14,844 bases of DNA from assembly GCA_016717595.1 (NCBI GenBank), contig JADKFE010000086.1, forward strand, positions 1 to 14,844, given 5' to 3'. Below are positions 1-6,770 of the stretch, in pieces. This stretch comes from Deltaproteobacteria bacterium. Its GTDB lineage: Bacteria; Myxococcota_A; UBA796; CAJQPC01. Both the position numbers and the translations under genes were made by a program. Each line of letters begins with the position of its first letter. Within the stretch, counting starts at the first letter, position 1. Below the pieces are notes generated by a model that was not told where the DNA came from, searched no databases, and saw only the letters and a program-made list of their open reading frames with translations.

Positions 1-1002
1 CCGATTCGTGCCCAATGTGGCGGCTGCCCCCGCATGGACAGCCCCCTCCTCACCCAACACGCCGAGAAGATGGCCCTGGTGGAGCGCGCCGCGGGCCGCC
101 CCGTCGACACCTTTGTCCCCTCCCCGCGCGGGCTTGGCTATCGCGCCCGCATTGACCTGAGCGTCGGGCCCACGGGGCGCCTGGGCTACAACCGCCCGCG
201 CAGCCACGATCACAACGCCATCGACGCCTGCGCCATCGCCCGGCCCGAGGTGAACGAGGCCCTCGCCAAGCTCAACGCGGCGATCCCCGACGCCCGGGGC
301 CTCGACCGCCTGGAGCTGCGCTCAAACGGCGTGGACGTCGTGCTGCACGCGCGCTTGGCCGACCGCGGGGTGCGCCCTGAGGCCGCCCGGGCGCTGCTGC
401 TGGCCGCGCCGATGCCCGTGGCGCTCAACGGCAAGAACCTGAAGGGCGACGCCAAGCTGCGGCTCACCGTCGCTGGGGTTGAGCACCAGCTCTCCCCCGA
501 GACCTTCTACCAGGTGAACTTAGAGGTGAACGAGGCCCTGGTGGACGCCCTGCGGGCCTTGATCCTGCCCTTGAAGCCCGCCGGAGTCCTCGATCTGTAC
601 GGCGGCGCGGGCAACCTCTCGATGCCCATCGCCGCGGCCGGGGTGCCCGTCACCCTGATCGAGCGTGAGGGCGCGGCGATCCGCGACGCCCAGGCCACGG
701 TGAAGCGCCTGGGGCTGCCCCTCAAGGCGGTGAGCGGCGACGCCGGGCGCTTTAAGGCGGGCGACCAGTTCTTTGAGGTGGCGGTGATCGACCCCCCTCG
801 GGCGGGCGCGCCGGGGCTTCTGGACCAGCTCATCGTCACCCGCCCCAAGGCCATCGCCGTGGTCTCGTGTAACCCCAGCGCCTTGGGTCGTGACATCGGC
901 CCGGCGTTGAAGGCCGGATACGTCGTAGACCGGCTCATCGCCTTCGACATGTTCCCCCACACGGATCATGTCGAGGCGCTCTGCTGGCTCACCCGGCGCT
1001 GA
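1..1002 (+). CDS. rlmD: 23S rRNA (uracil-C5)-methyltransferase, RlmD/TrmA family (5' partial)
   Basis: SAM-dependent enzyme that methylates C5 of a uracil in 23S rRNA (or tRNA for the TrmA branch). The frame is open from base 1, and the codons before the ATG at 34 encode AQCGGCP, the CGGC part of the family's 4Fe-4S cluster motif. The gene therefore starts left of the window and the ATG at 34 is internal. The N-terminal TRAM domain and the first cluster cysteines are missing. Visible landmarks: the FYQVN segment near 511, the SAM-binding loop DLYGGAGN (from 592), VIDPPRAG (from 784), the catalytic Cys in SCNPS (868-870), and the family-typical ending DMFPHTDHVE. The stop is TGA at 1000-1002. 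The family is certain. The choice of RlmD over TrmA or RlmC rests on the cluster motif and is less sure. Confidence 0.9.
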   Translation, partial: PIRAQCGGCPRMDSPLLTQHAEKMALVERAAGRPVDTFVPSPRGLGYRARIDLSVGPTGRLGYNRPRSHDHNAIDACAIARPEVNEALAKLNAAIPDARGLDRLELRSNGVDVVLHARLADRGVRPEAARALLLAAPMPVALNGKNLKGDAKLRLTVAGVEHQLSPETFYQVNLEVNEALVDALRALILPLKPAGVLDLYGGAGNLSMPIAAAGVPVTLIEREGAAIRDAQATVKRLGLPLKAVSGDAGRFKAGDQFFEVAVIDPPRAGAPGLLDQLIVTRPKAIAVVSCNPSALGRDIGPALKAGYVVDRLIAFDMFPHTDHVEALCWLTRR

Positions 1003-1012
1003 TCCTCCGGGG

Positions 1013-1050
1013 TACACTCCTCACGCGCGGGAAAAAGCGCGATGAGGAGA
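1013..1050 (+). promoter_or_regulatory. putative promoter and 5' leader of the protease gene
   Basis: GGGGTACACTCC contains a -10-like TACACT (1013-1018), with no convincing -35. Predicted transcription would start near 1025. There a 5-bp hairpin (CGCGC 1024-1028 with GCGCG 1037-1041, A-rich loop) would sit at the mRNA 5' end, just before the Shine-Dalgarno GAGGAG (1044-1049). A very similar -10 block lies upstream of 3245. Confidence 0.35.
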
Positions 1051-1054
1051 CGTG

Positions 1055-2737
1055 ATGATGTTCCTGTGGACGATCTCGACGGCGGCTTTGGCCGGACGCG
1101 CGCTTCTGGGCGTTGAAGACCCAACCAACCCCGCCCTGGCCCCGGCGGCGAAGGCGATGGGCGTGGAGCTGCTGCGTTGCCACGACGCGCCGCGGATCTG
1201 CGTGGTGGAGGTGCCCGAGGCGTGGGCTGACCTCTCCCCGCTCTCCACCTTGCCCGGCGTTCGGTTTGTGGAGGAGGACGTCCGCCTGGAGGCGCCGATC
1301 CTCGCGCCGATCCCCCGGACGCTCTACGGCGACGCTGGCGGCACCACGGACTGCGCGGAGCTCTGGGATCTCAGCGCGCTTCGGGCCACGACGGTGTGGG
1401 ATCAGGTCACCGGGCTCAGCGCCGCGCCCATCGCCATCGCTGATAGCGGCTTCTTGGCGAGCCACGAAGACTTAGACGGCCAGATCTTCGCCCAGTACGA
1501 CTATGGCGACGGCGACTCCTTGGCTGAGGTGAGCTGGACCGCCGGGGTGCCAGGGCACGGCACCTTCATCGCTGGGCTCATCTCCGCGGTGCCCGACAAC
1601 GACGCCGGGCGCGCGGGCTTGGCGCCGGACGCCCAGCTCGTGCTGCACAAGATCGCGGACAGCTCGGGCGCGCTCTACATCTCCTACGCCGTGGACTCCA
1701 TGGCGGCGCTGGCTGAAGGCAGCCTCGGCGTGCGGGTGCTCTCGTACTCCCTGGCGTCGAGCCCCCGCAGTGAGTCTCTGGGCGAGGCCGTGGCGGCCTT
1801 GGGAGAGGCCGGGATCTTGCTCGTGGCCGCCGCGGGCAACTGCGGCTCGCCGGGCTGCAGCGACGCCAACAACGACGCCTTCCCGCTCTACCCCGCCGGG
1901 GAGGCCGGGGATCACATCCTCTCCGTGGCCGGGAGCACCCCCTCGGACACGCTCAACCCGTACAGCCACTACGGCGCCGAGTCCGTGGACCTCGCCGCGC
2001 CGGGCGTTGACCTCTGCTCCTTAGACGTCGGCGGGAACGACGACTACGCCGTCGCCAGCGGCACCTCCTACGCCACGCCGCTCGTGGCCGCCGCCGCCGG
2101 GCTTCTGTGGGAGGCGCACCCGGATCTCGCCGCCGGAGACGTGGCCGAGATCCTCCGCGCCTCGGCCAAGCCCAGCGCCGATCTCGCCGACAAGGTGCGC
2201 GCGGGCGGTCGTCTGGACGTGGTCGAGGCCCTCGCCGCGCCGTGGACCACGCTGGAGGGCAGCGCGCTGGACACCGGCGCCGCGCTGACCTTGACCAACC
2301 TCGCCGCCGAGGCCGATCAGCGGGTGCTCCTCCACTGCGAGGCCCCCGGCGCGACGCTTACGGCCACGGGCCCCGCCGACCTCACCAGCGCCGAGTACGG
2401 CCCCGGCGAGACCATCGACCTGCCCGACGGCACCTCCTTTGACGTGACCGGCCGCGCCCTGCTCACCCGCTTCACCCTGGCCGCGCACAGCGCCGCGTCG
2501 GTGGTGATCGCCGCGAGCGCCCCCGGCGGCGCGCCCTGTGAGGCGCTGGCCTTCGCCACCGGCGGCGAGCGGGTGGTCACCGGCATGGACTCCTTCACCT
2601 TTGACGCCGAGGCCAAAGCGGAGATCGACGGCCCCAAGACTGAAGAGAAGGGCACCTGCGCCACGGCGGAGGCCGGAGGCTCTGTGGCCTGGCTGGGGCT
2701 GATCTTCGCGCTGCTGCGGCGGCGGCGCCAAGCCTGA
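1055..2737 (+). CDS. secreted subtilisin-like (S8) serine protease with MYXO-CTERM-like tail
   Basis: Endopeptidase of the subtilase superfamily, about 560 residues. The catalytic triad is complete: Asp130 (IADSG), His168 (GHGTF) and Ser338 (SGTSYATP), with the oxyanion Asn262 (AAAGN). A short hydrophobic N-terminus (LWTISTAALAG) is the likely signal peptide. Residues about 20-85 look like an inhibitor/propeptide region, and about 385-530 form a beta-rich C-terminal domain of unknown type. The end has Cys535, a GG-containing spacer, a short hydrophobic helix (about 543-554) and RRRR (555-558). This matches the MYXO-CTERM pattern, in which the tail is cut and the protein is anchored on the cell surface. 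Starts are possible at GTG 1052, ATG 1055 and ATG 1058; SD GAGGAG at 1044-1049 favours one of the ATGs. Natural substrate unknown. Confidence 0.9.
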   Translation: MMFLWTISTAALAGRALLGVEDPTNPALAPAAKAMGVELLRCHDAPRICVVEVPEAWADLSPLSTLPGVRFVEEDVRLEAPILAPIPRTLYGDAGGTTDCAELWDLSALRATTVWDQVTGLSAAPIAIADSGFLASHEDLDGQIFAQYDYGDGDSLAEVSWTAGVPGHGTFIAGLISAVPDNDAGRAGLAPDAQLVLHKIADSSGALYISYAVDSMAALAEGSLGVRVLSYSLASSPRSESLGEAVAALGEAGILLVAAAGNCGSPGCSDANNDAFPLYPAGEAGDHILSVAGSTPSDTLNPYSHYGAESVDLAAPGVDLCSLDVGGNDDYAVASGTSYATPLVAAAAGLLWEAHPDLAAGDVAEILRASAKPSADLADKVRAGGRLDVVEALAAPWTTLEGSALDTGAALTLTNLAAEADQRVLLHCEAPGATLTATGPADLTSAEYGPGETIDLPDGTSFDVTGRALLTRFTLAAHSAASVVIAASAPGGAPCEALAFATGGERVVTGMDSFTFDAEAKAEIDGPKTEEKGTCATAEAGGSVAWLGLIFALLRRRRQA

Positions 2738-2753
2738 GGCCTACTCTTCAGGC
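2732..2753. terminator. hairpin between convergent stop codons
   Basis: GCCTGA (2732-2737) pairs with TCAGGC (2748-2753), extendable by one G-U pair, around a loop of about 8-10 bases. The left arm contains the protease TGA and the loop contains the stop of the opposing gene. It could act as a two-way terminator, but there is no U-tract. Confidence 0.35.
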
Positions 2754-3181
2754 GTCCTCAAACGGCTGTTGATCCCGGTGAACACCACCACCGCACGATC
2801 TGCGCTGAGCCCGATCACCGCCCACACCCCACGCTTGTAGCCAAGGCGCAGGGCGCGGGCACGATCCACCCCCAGCAGCGCGACGCCGGGCACCACGAGG
2901 CCATCGGCGCCGGTCAGCGTGGCGGGCATCGACGCGAGCTCGGCCTGGCCCACCGACGTGTTGAGCTGACGCTCGGCGCGCTGGCGGGCGTCGTCGTCCA
3001 GGGCGGGCTCGGCGAAGGCGTCCCAGGCGGGCACGATCCACACGCTGGGCCTCAAGGCGCTGGGCAGGGGCGGGCGCGGGTGAGCCCCGGCGGCGGGCAC
3101 GTTGAGCGGCTCGGCGTCGCGGGGGGCGACGGTGATCGTCGCCTCAGCGAACCAACGGAGCGTGTCGGGGGCGAGCGGCAT
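2741..3181 (-). CDS. DUF3293-like small protein of unknown function
   Basis: 146-residue soluble protein. Its middle has the DUF3293 pattern: a beta-strand ending in VPAWDAF where the family has TAWNP, an Arg-rich helix (ARQRAERQLNTS), a Gly-rich link, then LLGVDRARALRLGYKRGVWAVIG, where the family has a similar segment followed by a hydrophobic strand. No function is established for the family and no catalytic residues are evident. ATG at 3181 is preceded by GAGG at a good distance. It is transcribed toward the protease gene with only 3 bp between the stops, and away from the pair starting at 3245. The assignment rests on pattern recall, so moderate confidence for the family and high for a real gene. 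Confidence 0.65.
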   Translation of the reverse strand: MPLAPDTLRWFAEATITVAPRDAEPLNVPAAGAHPRPPLPSALRPSVWIVPAWDAFAEPALDDDARQRAERQLNTSVGQAELASMPATLTGADGLVVPGVALLGVDRARALRLGYKRGVWAVIGLSADRAVVVFTGINSRLRTPEE

Positions 3182-3224
3182 CAGCGCACCTCATGGAGAC
3201 CGCTCTGCTAACGCCCTTCGCCCC

Positions 3225-3244
3225 CTCGGGATACACCCCCGTGG
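3225..3244 (+). promoter_or_regulatory. putative -10 element for a leaderless transcript
   Basis: CTCGGGATACACCCC matches the block before the protease gene (CTCCGGGGTACACTCC). With TACACC (3232-3237) as the -10, transcription would begin at about 3244-3245, on the ATG itself. No Shine-Dalgarno sequence precedes that ATG, which fits a leaderless message. Confidence 0.35.
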
Positions 3245-3625
3245 ATGCGGGCCCGCGACCTCTTCATCGCCGCCTTCTTGTTGAGCCAGCTCCTGCTGCC
3301 GCTCCGCTGGTACGCCTTGCGTGATCCTGGCGATCCCTACGATGAGCGCTTCGCCTGGCGCATGTTCTCCCCCGAGCGGATGGTGCGCTGCTCCGCGCAG
3401 GCCCAGCTCAACGGCGCGCCTCTGGAGCTGGGCCGCAGGTTTCACAGCGCCTGGCTCACCTTGGTGGAGCGTGGGCGCATGGACGTCGTTCACGCCGTGG
3501 TGGACCGCATCTGCCTCACCGAGCCCGGCGGGGATCTGCGGATGCGGCTGAGCTGCCTGGAGATCGACGGCGAGCGGGTCACCTTGATCGAGCCCACGAC
3601 CAACCTCTGCGCGGAGACGCCGTGA
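3245..3625 (+). CDS. small membrane-anchored protein resembling the C-terminal part of vitamin K-dependent gamma-carboxylase-like proteins
   Basis: 126 residues. One N-terminal membrane helix (DLFIAAFLLSQLLLPLRWYAL, about residues 4-24) leads into PYDERFAWRMFSPERM and a beta-rich soluble part ending near Cys122. In single-chain gamma-carboxylase-like proteins the segment after the membrane core reads in the same order: hydrophobic helix ending in LLPLR, a short link, then RFSWRMM. Here that segment is a separate gene placed directly before the HTTM-domain gene. The two share GTGA (the TGA stop at 3623-3625 overlaps the GTG at 3622), so translation is probably coupled. Function unknown. A joint membrane complex with the HTTM protein is inference. 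Confidence 0.7.
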   Translation: MRARDLFIAAFLLSQLLLPLRWYALRDPGDPYDERFAWRMFSPERMVRCSAQAQLNGAPLELGRRFHSAWLTLVERGRMDVVHAVVDRICLTEPGGDLRMRLSCLEIDGERVTLIEPTTNLCAETP

Positions 3626-4935
3626 CCGCCGGCCTCGCTGAGCGCTGGGCCACCTTCTGGGACGCCCCCGAGGCCGAGCCCGCGCGCCTGGGCCTCACCC
3701 GCCTGCTGTTCTTTGGCGCCTTGGCCTTAGACACCGGCCAGCAGCTCGTTCACGCCGGGCGATACGGGGCGGGGCGGTTCAACGTCTCCCACCTGCCGCC
3801 CGGCCTCGACGCGCTCCTGCCCGCGCCCACCGCCCCGGGCCTGTTGCTGCTCACGCTGACGGCCTCGATGTTGTGCCTGCGCCTGGCCTTGGGCGCCCGC
3901 GCCACGATCGCCCTGCCCGCCTTGGCCGCCTGCCTCTCGGCGACGGTCTTGTGGAGCCAGCTCGACTCCTACCAGCACCACTACCTCATGGTGCTGGTCA
4001 CCGTCGCGCTCTCGGGCGCCGCGCTGTTGACCCCAGAGGCCCGCCGCGACGGGGAGATCGCCCCCTGGGGCTTCAAGCTTCTGCGGGCGCAGATCGCCGT
4101 GATGTACGCCTGGGCCGCCGTCGCCAAGCTCGATGAGCGCTGGATCTCCGGCGTCACCCTCAACGCCCAGCTCAACGTGGAGTGGGCGCGCGCGCTCATC
4201 AGCCGCCTCTCCGACACCCTGGGCGTGGCGCCGCTCTCCGTGGTGGCGGCGGGGGCCGTCGCGGTGCTAGTGGTCGAGGCGCTCTTCGCCCTGGCCTGGC
4301 TCACCCCGCGGCTGTGGCCCCTTCTTTGGCCCTTGGGCGTGGCGTTTCACCTGAGCGTCGAGGCCCTGGACCTCAAGATCGGCCAGTTCTCCTTGCTGAT
4401 GATCACGCTCTACACCTTGGTGATGCCCGCGGCCTTGGCCCGGGGGCTCGGTCGCCTCGCGCCGCCTGTGGAGCCCACGACGGGGCCCTGGGCTTGGCGG
4501 CTGGGCGCGGCGGCGGTCGTGGGGGCGCTGGGCCTCGCCCTGCCGTTCTCCACAGACCTCCTCCTCGTGGGCCTCTGGGTGGTCTTGACCCTGCTCATCA
4601 CCGGCCCCAGCCCCACCGCCGCCGCCCGCGCCGTCCTGAGCGCCGCGCTGGTCGTCGGCCTGAGCCACAGCGGCGAGCTCGCCCGAGATTATTACCGCTT
4701 CATCGGCGGCGACGCGCGGGTGCGCGGCGAGCTGCCCGCCGCTGTCGCGGCCTACACCGAGGTGGTGCGTTTGGACCCCGGCTACTTCTCGGGCCGGGTG
4801 CGCTTGTGCCAGCTCCTCACCGCCGTAGATCGTGCCCAAGACGCGCTGCCGCACTGTGAGGAGGCCCTGCGCCTGATGCCCGGCCAGCCCGACGCCCTCG
4901 CCGCCGAGGCCGCCGCGCGCGCCGCGCTCCGCTAA
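3622..4935 (+). CDS. HTTM-domain (gamma-carboxylase-like) integral membrane protein with C-terminal TPR
   Basis: 437 residues. The multi-helix membrane core (about 20-345) carries HTTM landmarks: SYQHHYLMVL (about 116-125), the helix QIAVMYAWAAVAKLDERWISG with Lys169, where the family has a conserved Lys (the active-site Lys of human GGCX lies in a comparable KLDADW context), and VAFHLSVEALDLKIGQFSLLMI (about 240-261). The last 75 residues (about 362-435) are tetratricopeptide-like (AAYTEVVRLDPGYFSGRVRL and a second unit) and probably face the cytoplasm. The start is GTG, overlapping the stop of the preceding gene. The segment normally fused after the core in gamma-carboxylases is missing here and appears to be supplied by that upstream gene. 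Bacterial HTTM proteins mostly lack a proven activity, so carboxylation should not be assumed. Confidence 0.8.
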   Translation: MTAGLAERWATFWDAPEAEPARLGLTRLLFFGALALDTGQQLVHAGRYGAGRFNVSHLPPGLDALLPAPTAPGLLLLTLTASMLCLRLALGARATIALPALAACLSATVLWSQLDSYQHHYLMVLVTVALSGAALLTPEARRDGEIAPWGFKLLRAQIAVMYAWAAVAKLDERWISGVTLNAQLNVEWARALISRLSDTLGVAPLSVVAAGAVAVLVVEALFALAWLTPRLWPLLWPLGVAFHLSVEALDLKIGQFSLLMITLYTLVMPAALARGLGRLAPPVEPTTGPWAWRLGAAAVVGALGLALPFSTDLLLVGLWVVLTLLITGPSPTAAARAVLSAALVVGLSHSGELARDYYRFIGGDARVRGELPAAVAAYTEVVRLDPGYFSGRVRLCQLLTAVDRAQDALPHCEEALRLMPGQPDALAAEAAARAALR

Positions 4936-4962
4936 ACACCCCAGGCGGCGAAGGGCAGAACA

Positions 4963-4987
4963 CGCGCCCAACGACGCCCTTGGCGCG
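4963..4987 (+). terminator. possible terminator hairpin after the HTTM gene
   Basis: CGCGCC (4963-4968) pairs with GGCGCG (4982-4987) across a 13-base loop; two further A-T pairs form if one C is bulged. It lies between the HTTM stop and the next promoter, and lacks a T-tract. Confidence 0.3.
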
Positions 4988-5005
4988 GGACTTACGCGCC
5001 TCCCC

Positions 5006-5034
5006 TTGCCCTGGCGGCGCCGTCGTCCTATTCT
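5006..5034 (+). promoter_or_regulatory. putative sigma-70-type promoter of the 5062-7534 operon
   Basis: -35-like TTGCCC (5006-5011), 17-base spacer, -10-like TATTCT (5029-5034). Transcription would start near 5041, giving a 20-base leader to the ATG at 5062 with GGAG (5049-5052) as ribosome site. The GTG at 5047 would then be almost at the mRNA end, which is why the ATG was preferred. Confidence 0.5.
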
Positions 5035-5061
5035 CCCAGGGTCATCGTGGAGCCTGTGGAT

Positions 5062-5940
5062 ATGTCGGAACTGGCGGGACAGACGATTCAGCAGTTGTTC
5101 AAGCAGTGGCGCTCTGGCGACGCCGAGGCCGGTCAGGCCATGGCGAGCCGGTTCTCAGACTGGTACTACGCCATCGCGGCGAGCCGTCTGGGCGATCCCC
5201 CCTGCCGTCAGCCCTTAGAGACGGCCTGCCGTCGCTTCGCTGAAGGCGTGAGCACGGTCACCGAGGCCCGGCTTCTGCCCGGCTGGTCCCACGACATCAT
5301 CGTCGAGGAGCTCAAGACCGCCGGGGAGCGCGCCTGGGGCGGCGACTTCCCGAACAACATCACCGGCAAGAAGAAGCCCTCGGACCTTCTCGCCAAGGCC
5401 GTCGACAAGCTCACCCCCGCCCAGGTGACGCTCCTCGACCGCGCCTATGACCGCAAGGTGCCCCTAGACGACGTGAAGGCCCTGGCGAACGAGGCCGGCG
5501 GTTACCCCATCGCCGTGCTCCAGGCCCGCTACGCCCTCAAGCGGGTGCTGCGCAGCCAGTACAACGTGCAGTTCACTGAGGTCCCCGATCAGCCAAACCT
5601 CGACTGGGGCCCCCTGCCCCTGTACGAGTGCGGGCGCATGGACGGCACGAACGAGGAGAAGTCGTTCGAGACCTGGATGCTCTCCGACTTGAGCCTCTGC
5701 AAAGACATCGCCGAGTTCTCGTCCTTCGCCATCGCCCTGCGCGGCGGCGCGCTCAAGGCCAAGCCCAAGGGCACGGCGTCGAGCGAGGCGATCACCATCC
5801 CGCCCCCGGCCACCACCACCCCAACCACCCCCCAGGCCCAGGCCCAGGCGCCCGCGGGCCCCAACAAGGCCGTGCTCATCGGCGGTGTTGTGGTGGTCGC
5901 GGCCATCTTGGCGGTGATCGCCGCGATGATGAGCGGCTGA
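5062..5940 (+). CDS. tail-anchored protein with sigma-factor-like and anti-sigma-like regions, function unknown
   Basis: 292 residues from ATG 5062 (GTG 5047 would add five). Four parts are visible. Residues 8-60 (IQQLFKQWRSGDAEAGQAM...) resemble the ECF sigma region 2 opening, where families read LLRRWRAGDEEAL. Residues about 117-165 (LTPAQVTLLDRAY...IAVLQARYALKRVLR) resemble region 4. Residues about 186-228 (LYECGRMDG...EEKSFETWMLSDLSLCKDIAEF) have the layout of an anti-sigma zf-HC2 zinc finger but lack its full His/Cys set; Cys190 and Cys213 remain. A Pro/Thr/Gln/Ala linker (about 236-267) precedes a single C-terminal membrane helix (268-289). Regions 2 and 4 are divergent, so promoter binding is unproven. 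It is the first gene of an operon. The gene is real; the domain reading is inference. Confidence 0.65.
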   Translation: MSELAGQTIQQLFKQWRSGDAEAGQAMASRFSDWYYAIAASRLGDPPCRQPLETACRRFAEGVSTVTEARLLPGWSHDIIVEELKTAGERAWGGDFPNNITGKKKPSDLLAKAVDKLTPAQVTLLDRAYDRKVPLDDVKALANEAGGYPIAVLQARYALKRVLRSQYNVQFTEVPDQPNLDWGPLPLYECGRMDGTNEEKSFETWMLSDLSLCKDIAEFSSFAIALRGGALKAKPKGTASSEAITIPPPATTTPTTPQAQAQAPAGPNKAVLIGGVVVVAAILAVIAAMMSG

Positions 5941-6770
5941 TGCGCGGAGGAGGAGAAGGGGTTCGCGCCGACGCCGCGACGGTCACCGCGATGCGGCTCG
6001 CCGAGGCGCGCGCCGCCTTAGACGACGGTGACCCCCAGACCGCCATCGTCGAGGCTGAAGAGCTCCTCGACGTCGATCCCGAGAACCTCGACGCGCTGTT
6101 CTTGGTGGGCGACGCCTCCTTAGAGCTCGGCGACGCCTTGGGCGCCCGCGCCGCGTACGAGCGCTACTTAGAGCTCTGCCCTGAGGACCCCGGCGCCCTC
6201 TCCGGCCTCGCCGTGGCCTGTTTTGACCTCACGGATCTCGACGGCAGCCTCAGCGCCGCGCGTCAGGCCGTCGCCTTAGAGCCCCAGCTCGCCGAGGCCT
6301 GGCACCAGCTCGCGCTGATCTTGGAGCTGCGCGGCGAGGCCAAAGAGGCCCGCCAGAACCAGCGCCGCGCCGCCGAGCTCGAGCCCGACACCTTCCCCAT
6401 CCCCGCGCCCGTCCCCCAGGCCGCGTTCACCCAGGCGCTCAACCGGGCCCAGGCGAGCCTGCCCAAGCGCCTGCGCGCCTGGTACGCCCAGGTGCCGATG
6501 GAGCTTTTTCCCCTCCCCGACCTCGACGAGCTGCGCCGAAGCTCCCCGCCGATCTCCCCCAGCGTCGTCGCCCTGTCCCAAGGCGCGCCCCCGGAGGATC
6601 CCGTCGCCGCCTGGGAGCGCCCGCCCAGCGCCCTGCGGTTCTTCCAGAAGAACCTCGAGCGTGAGGCCACCTTCTCCGGCGACCTCGTGGCCACGCTGCG
6701 CGACGCGCTGATCCGCGAGGCGGCGGAGTGGTTAGGCCTGAGCCCCGACGACGCCCAGCTCGATCGCTGA
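5940..6770 (+). CDS. TPR protein with a degenerate minimal-zincin (COG3824/PF06262-like) C-terminal domain
   Basis: 276 residues. The N-terminal half (about 15-150) is three to four tetratricopeptide repeats (for example AAYERYLELCPEDPGALSGL and SLSAARQAVALEPQLAEAWHQL), a protein-binding scaffold. Residues about 162-276 follow the minimal zincin family: LPKRLRAWYAQVPMELFPLP, PPSALRFFQKNLE, then REAAEWLGL, where active members have HEIAHHFGL. Both zinc-binding His are replaced (Arg259, Glu263) and so is the neighbouring His (Trp264); only Glu260 remains. It should therefore not be a metalloprotease. The start is ATG 5940, overlapping the upstream stop as TGATG. The open frame runs further upstream, but that part is a shadow of the previous gene. 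The purine-rich stretch at 5945-5957 has no start codon at a usable distance downstream. Confidence 0.75.
   Translation: MRGGGEGVRADAATVTAMRLAEARAALDDGDPQTAIVEAEELLDVDPENLDALFLVGDASLELGDALGARAAYERYLELCPEDPGALSGLAVACFDLTDLDGSLSAARQAVALEPQLAEAWHQLALILELRGEAKEARQNQRRAAELEPDTFPIPAPVPQAAFTQALNRAQASLPKRLRAWYAQVPMELFPLPDLDELRRSSPPISPSVVALSQGAPPEDPVAAWERPPSALRFFQKNLEREATFSGDLVATLRDALIREAAEWLGLSPDDAQLDR

Noticed and set aside
4267..4971. 234-codon minus-strand open frame over the HTTM gene
   Set aside because: Shadow of a membrane protein gene; the product would be low-complexity Gly/Glu/Arg/Gln with no domain.
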